Below, one piece after another: positions 62,943 through 64,000 of a DNA stretch of 64,000 nt (position 1 is the stretch's first letter; each line of letters starts with the position of its first letter). The notes beneath the pieces were generated by a model. That model did not search any database. It was given only the letters and a program-made list of their open reading frames with translations, and was not told where the DNA came from. A program made the translations under genes and the position numbers. This stretch comes from Pseudomonas sp. 14P_8.1_Bac3 (GTDB lineage Bacteria; Pseudomonadota; Gammaproteobacteria; Pseudomonadales; Pseudomonadaceae): contig NZ_JANLOD010000049.1 in NCBI RefSeq assembly GCF_025466085.1, positions 1 to 64,000 on the forward strand. Reading direction: 5' to 3'.

Positions 62943-63760
62943 CTATTCCAGCACCGGCCCATGATCGTCACGAGCGATCATCGCCGGTGGTTTGATGATC
63001 AACAGCAGCGGCATGACCGCCAGAGACAGCAGCATCAGCAGCTTGAAATCGTCGAGATAGGCAATCCAGAGCGCTTGTGTGCTGATCATTCCGTCAAGCA
63101 TTGCCCGGCCACTTTCTGTCACGGGGTCGAGGACGCTGTTGAGCGGCCAGGCATGGAGCAGACGATTGAATCCTGTGATATGTGCACCGATTTGCTCATG
63201 GTTGACCTGGGTGTTTTGCACCAGCAGCACGGTGACGATGGAGATGCCTACGCTGGAACCAACGTTGCGCCACACTTGAGGTGTCCAGCCTGTCATCAGC
63301 CACATGGAGCCTGCGGACAGTGCCAGCCCCCAGAACAGCAACCAGCGAGTGTCGACCTGACTGATCAGTCGCCCGGCAAGGTACATCGTTGCCATCGTCC
63401 CCAGGCCACGCGGGCCCATGGCCAGGCCTGCCTTGAGTACCGGATAACCCATCAGGTTTTGCAGGTAAGGCGTCATCAGCGCCAGCGAGGCCAGGTAGGT
63501 GATACCGATGATAAAGATGAACACCACGCTCAGGCTGAAGTTGCGATCCTTGAATAGCGCCAGGCTGATAAAGGGATCTTTGGCAGTGAAGGTGTGGGCC
63601 AGAAAAACATACAAGGCCGACAACGCTATAACGGCTTCGAGCACGATTTCCATGGAGGAAAACCAGCCCAGTTGTTCGCCCCGGTCGAGGAACAACTGCG
63701 TGGCCATGATCGCCACGCTGAGTGAGCCGAAGCCTAGCCAGTCCAGACGCGATCCCTTGT
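62943..63760 (-). pseudogene. Truncated EmrB/QacA-type (DHA2) MFS transporter, C-terminal half
   Basis: The minus-strand frame encodes the second half of a fourteen-helix drug exporter: RLDWLGFGSLSVAIMATQLF, FTAKDPFISLALFKDRNFSL, PYLQNLMGYPVLKAGLAMGP-RGLGTM and a C-terminal helix ending LLIIKPP. Everything before the LDWLGF segment (about 200 residues, helices 1-6) is missing. The start codon at 63827 lies in foreign sequence, the antisense of an SDR fragment. It is a broken gene cut at about 63760. Confidence 0.85.
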
Positions 63761-63765
63761 CTGCC

Positions 63766-63945
63766 GGACCATTCCTGACTGATGTGGCAAAGGCTTGGCC
63801 CATCGAAGCGCGCGAAAAGTTCGACAATTCATTGGGGCGGCCAGGTCAACCACATGAAATCGTCACCGCTGCGCTTTATCTGGCGAGTCCGTTCAGTAGC
63901 TTTGTGACCGGCAGTCTGGTGCGTGTTGATGGCGGGATCCCTTGA
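63766..63945 (+). pseudogene. Truncated SDR gene, C-terminal end
   Basis: The plus-strand frame reads PFLTDVAKAWPIEAREKFDN, then SLGRPGQPHEIVTAALYLAS and FSSFVTGSLVRVDGGIP before the stop. This is the standard C-terminal end of a FabG-like short-chain dehydrogenase (GRPGQPxEIVxAxLYLASxxSSFVTGxxLRVDGG). The cofactor and active-site parts are absent because the sequence to the left belongs to the EmrB fragment on the opposite strand. Confidence 0.85.
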
Positions 63946-64000
63946 TCTGAACATCATTTGATTTTCGGCGAGGTCGCCAGCCAACTTTTGCGCACGACGC

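Noticed and set aside
62686..62964. A 92-codon plus-strand ORF after mhpR
   Set aside because: It shows no domain and ends inside the opposite-strand transporter fragment; I treat it as intergenic debris.
1..64000. CRISPR array, prophage structural genes, toxin-antitoxin or defence systems
   Set aside because: I saw no regularly spaced short repeats, no phage capsid or tail genes and no recognisable defence proteins; the only mobile-element genes are the three integrase remnants.

Overview
The window looks like a chromosomal stretch of a Pseudomonas, probably of the P. fluorescens group. This rests on the etfA 3' end followed by an OprB porin, two OprD-type porins, a REP-like palindrome, a moderately high GC content, and the large set of aromatic-catabolism genes. 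Everything here is read by eye; no database search was run.

Layout. (1) 1-4.2 kb: the 3' end of etfA, an OprB-type porin, an aldo/keto reductase and a GlcG-type protein. (2) 4.2-52.7 kb: three copies of one unit, each a tyrosine-integrase remnant on the minus strand followed by the same 46-bp piece of a tRNA-Pro(GGG) gene and a terminator hairpin (tRNA pieces at 5821, 23168 and 52624). These cut the region into stacked catabolic modules. (3) Module A, 5.9-23.2 kb: aldehyde dehydrogenase, Rieske oxygenase with its reductase, sulfatase, GMC alcohol oxidoreductase, two DUF202 proteins, OprD porin, TauE/SafE-type exporter, GntR regulator, MFS importer and a large FAD/Fe-S 2-hydroxyacid dehydrogenase. 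A shared palindrome (AGCTATATAGCT type) sits in front of four of its transcription units. I know of no described pathway with this exact set. It suggests degradation of a sulfate ester (or other sulfur-bearing compound). (4) Module B, 23.2-52.6 kb: a LysR-linked extradiol operon (dioxygenase, aldehyde dehydrogenase, hydrolase, outer-membrane protein, MFS), a TfdB-like phenol hydroxylase, a chemoreceptor, a minus-strand operon (FAH-family enzyme, SnoaL-like, SDR, DUF3500, dienelactone hydrolase) with an IclR regulator, an exporter/TetR pair, HupE, then an FAH-hmgA-flavin hydroxylase-MFS operon, a PhzS-like monooxygenase, an orphan ABC ATPase and a DUF4405 protein. A 17-bp palindrome TTTCC-N6-TGGAAA recurs upstream of several of these units. 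(5) Module C, 52.8-62.6 kb: a complete mhp cluster (OprD-mhpT-E-F-D-C-B-A, with divergent mhpR and its operator) for 3-(3-hydroxyphenyl)propionate. (6) 62.6-64 kb: a rearrangement scar that joins a truncated EmrB-type transporter to a truncated SDR gene.

How the genes work together. Each module carries its own uptake (porin plus MFS), ring- or side-chain-attacking enzymes and local regulator. The products should enter central metabolism through pyruvate, acetyl-CoA, fumarate or acetoacetate. The repeated integrase/tRNA-fragment units suggest stepwise gain of such modules at one tRNA-Pro(GGG) site, followed by decay of the integrases. The intact tRNA gene is not in this window.
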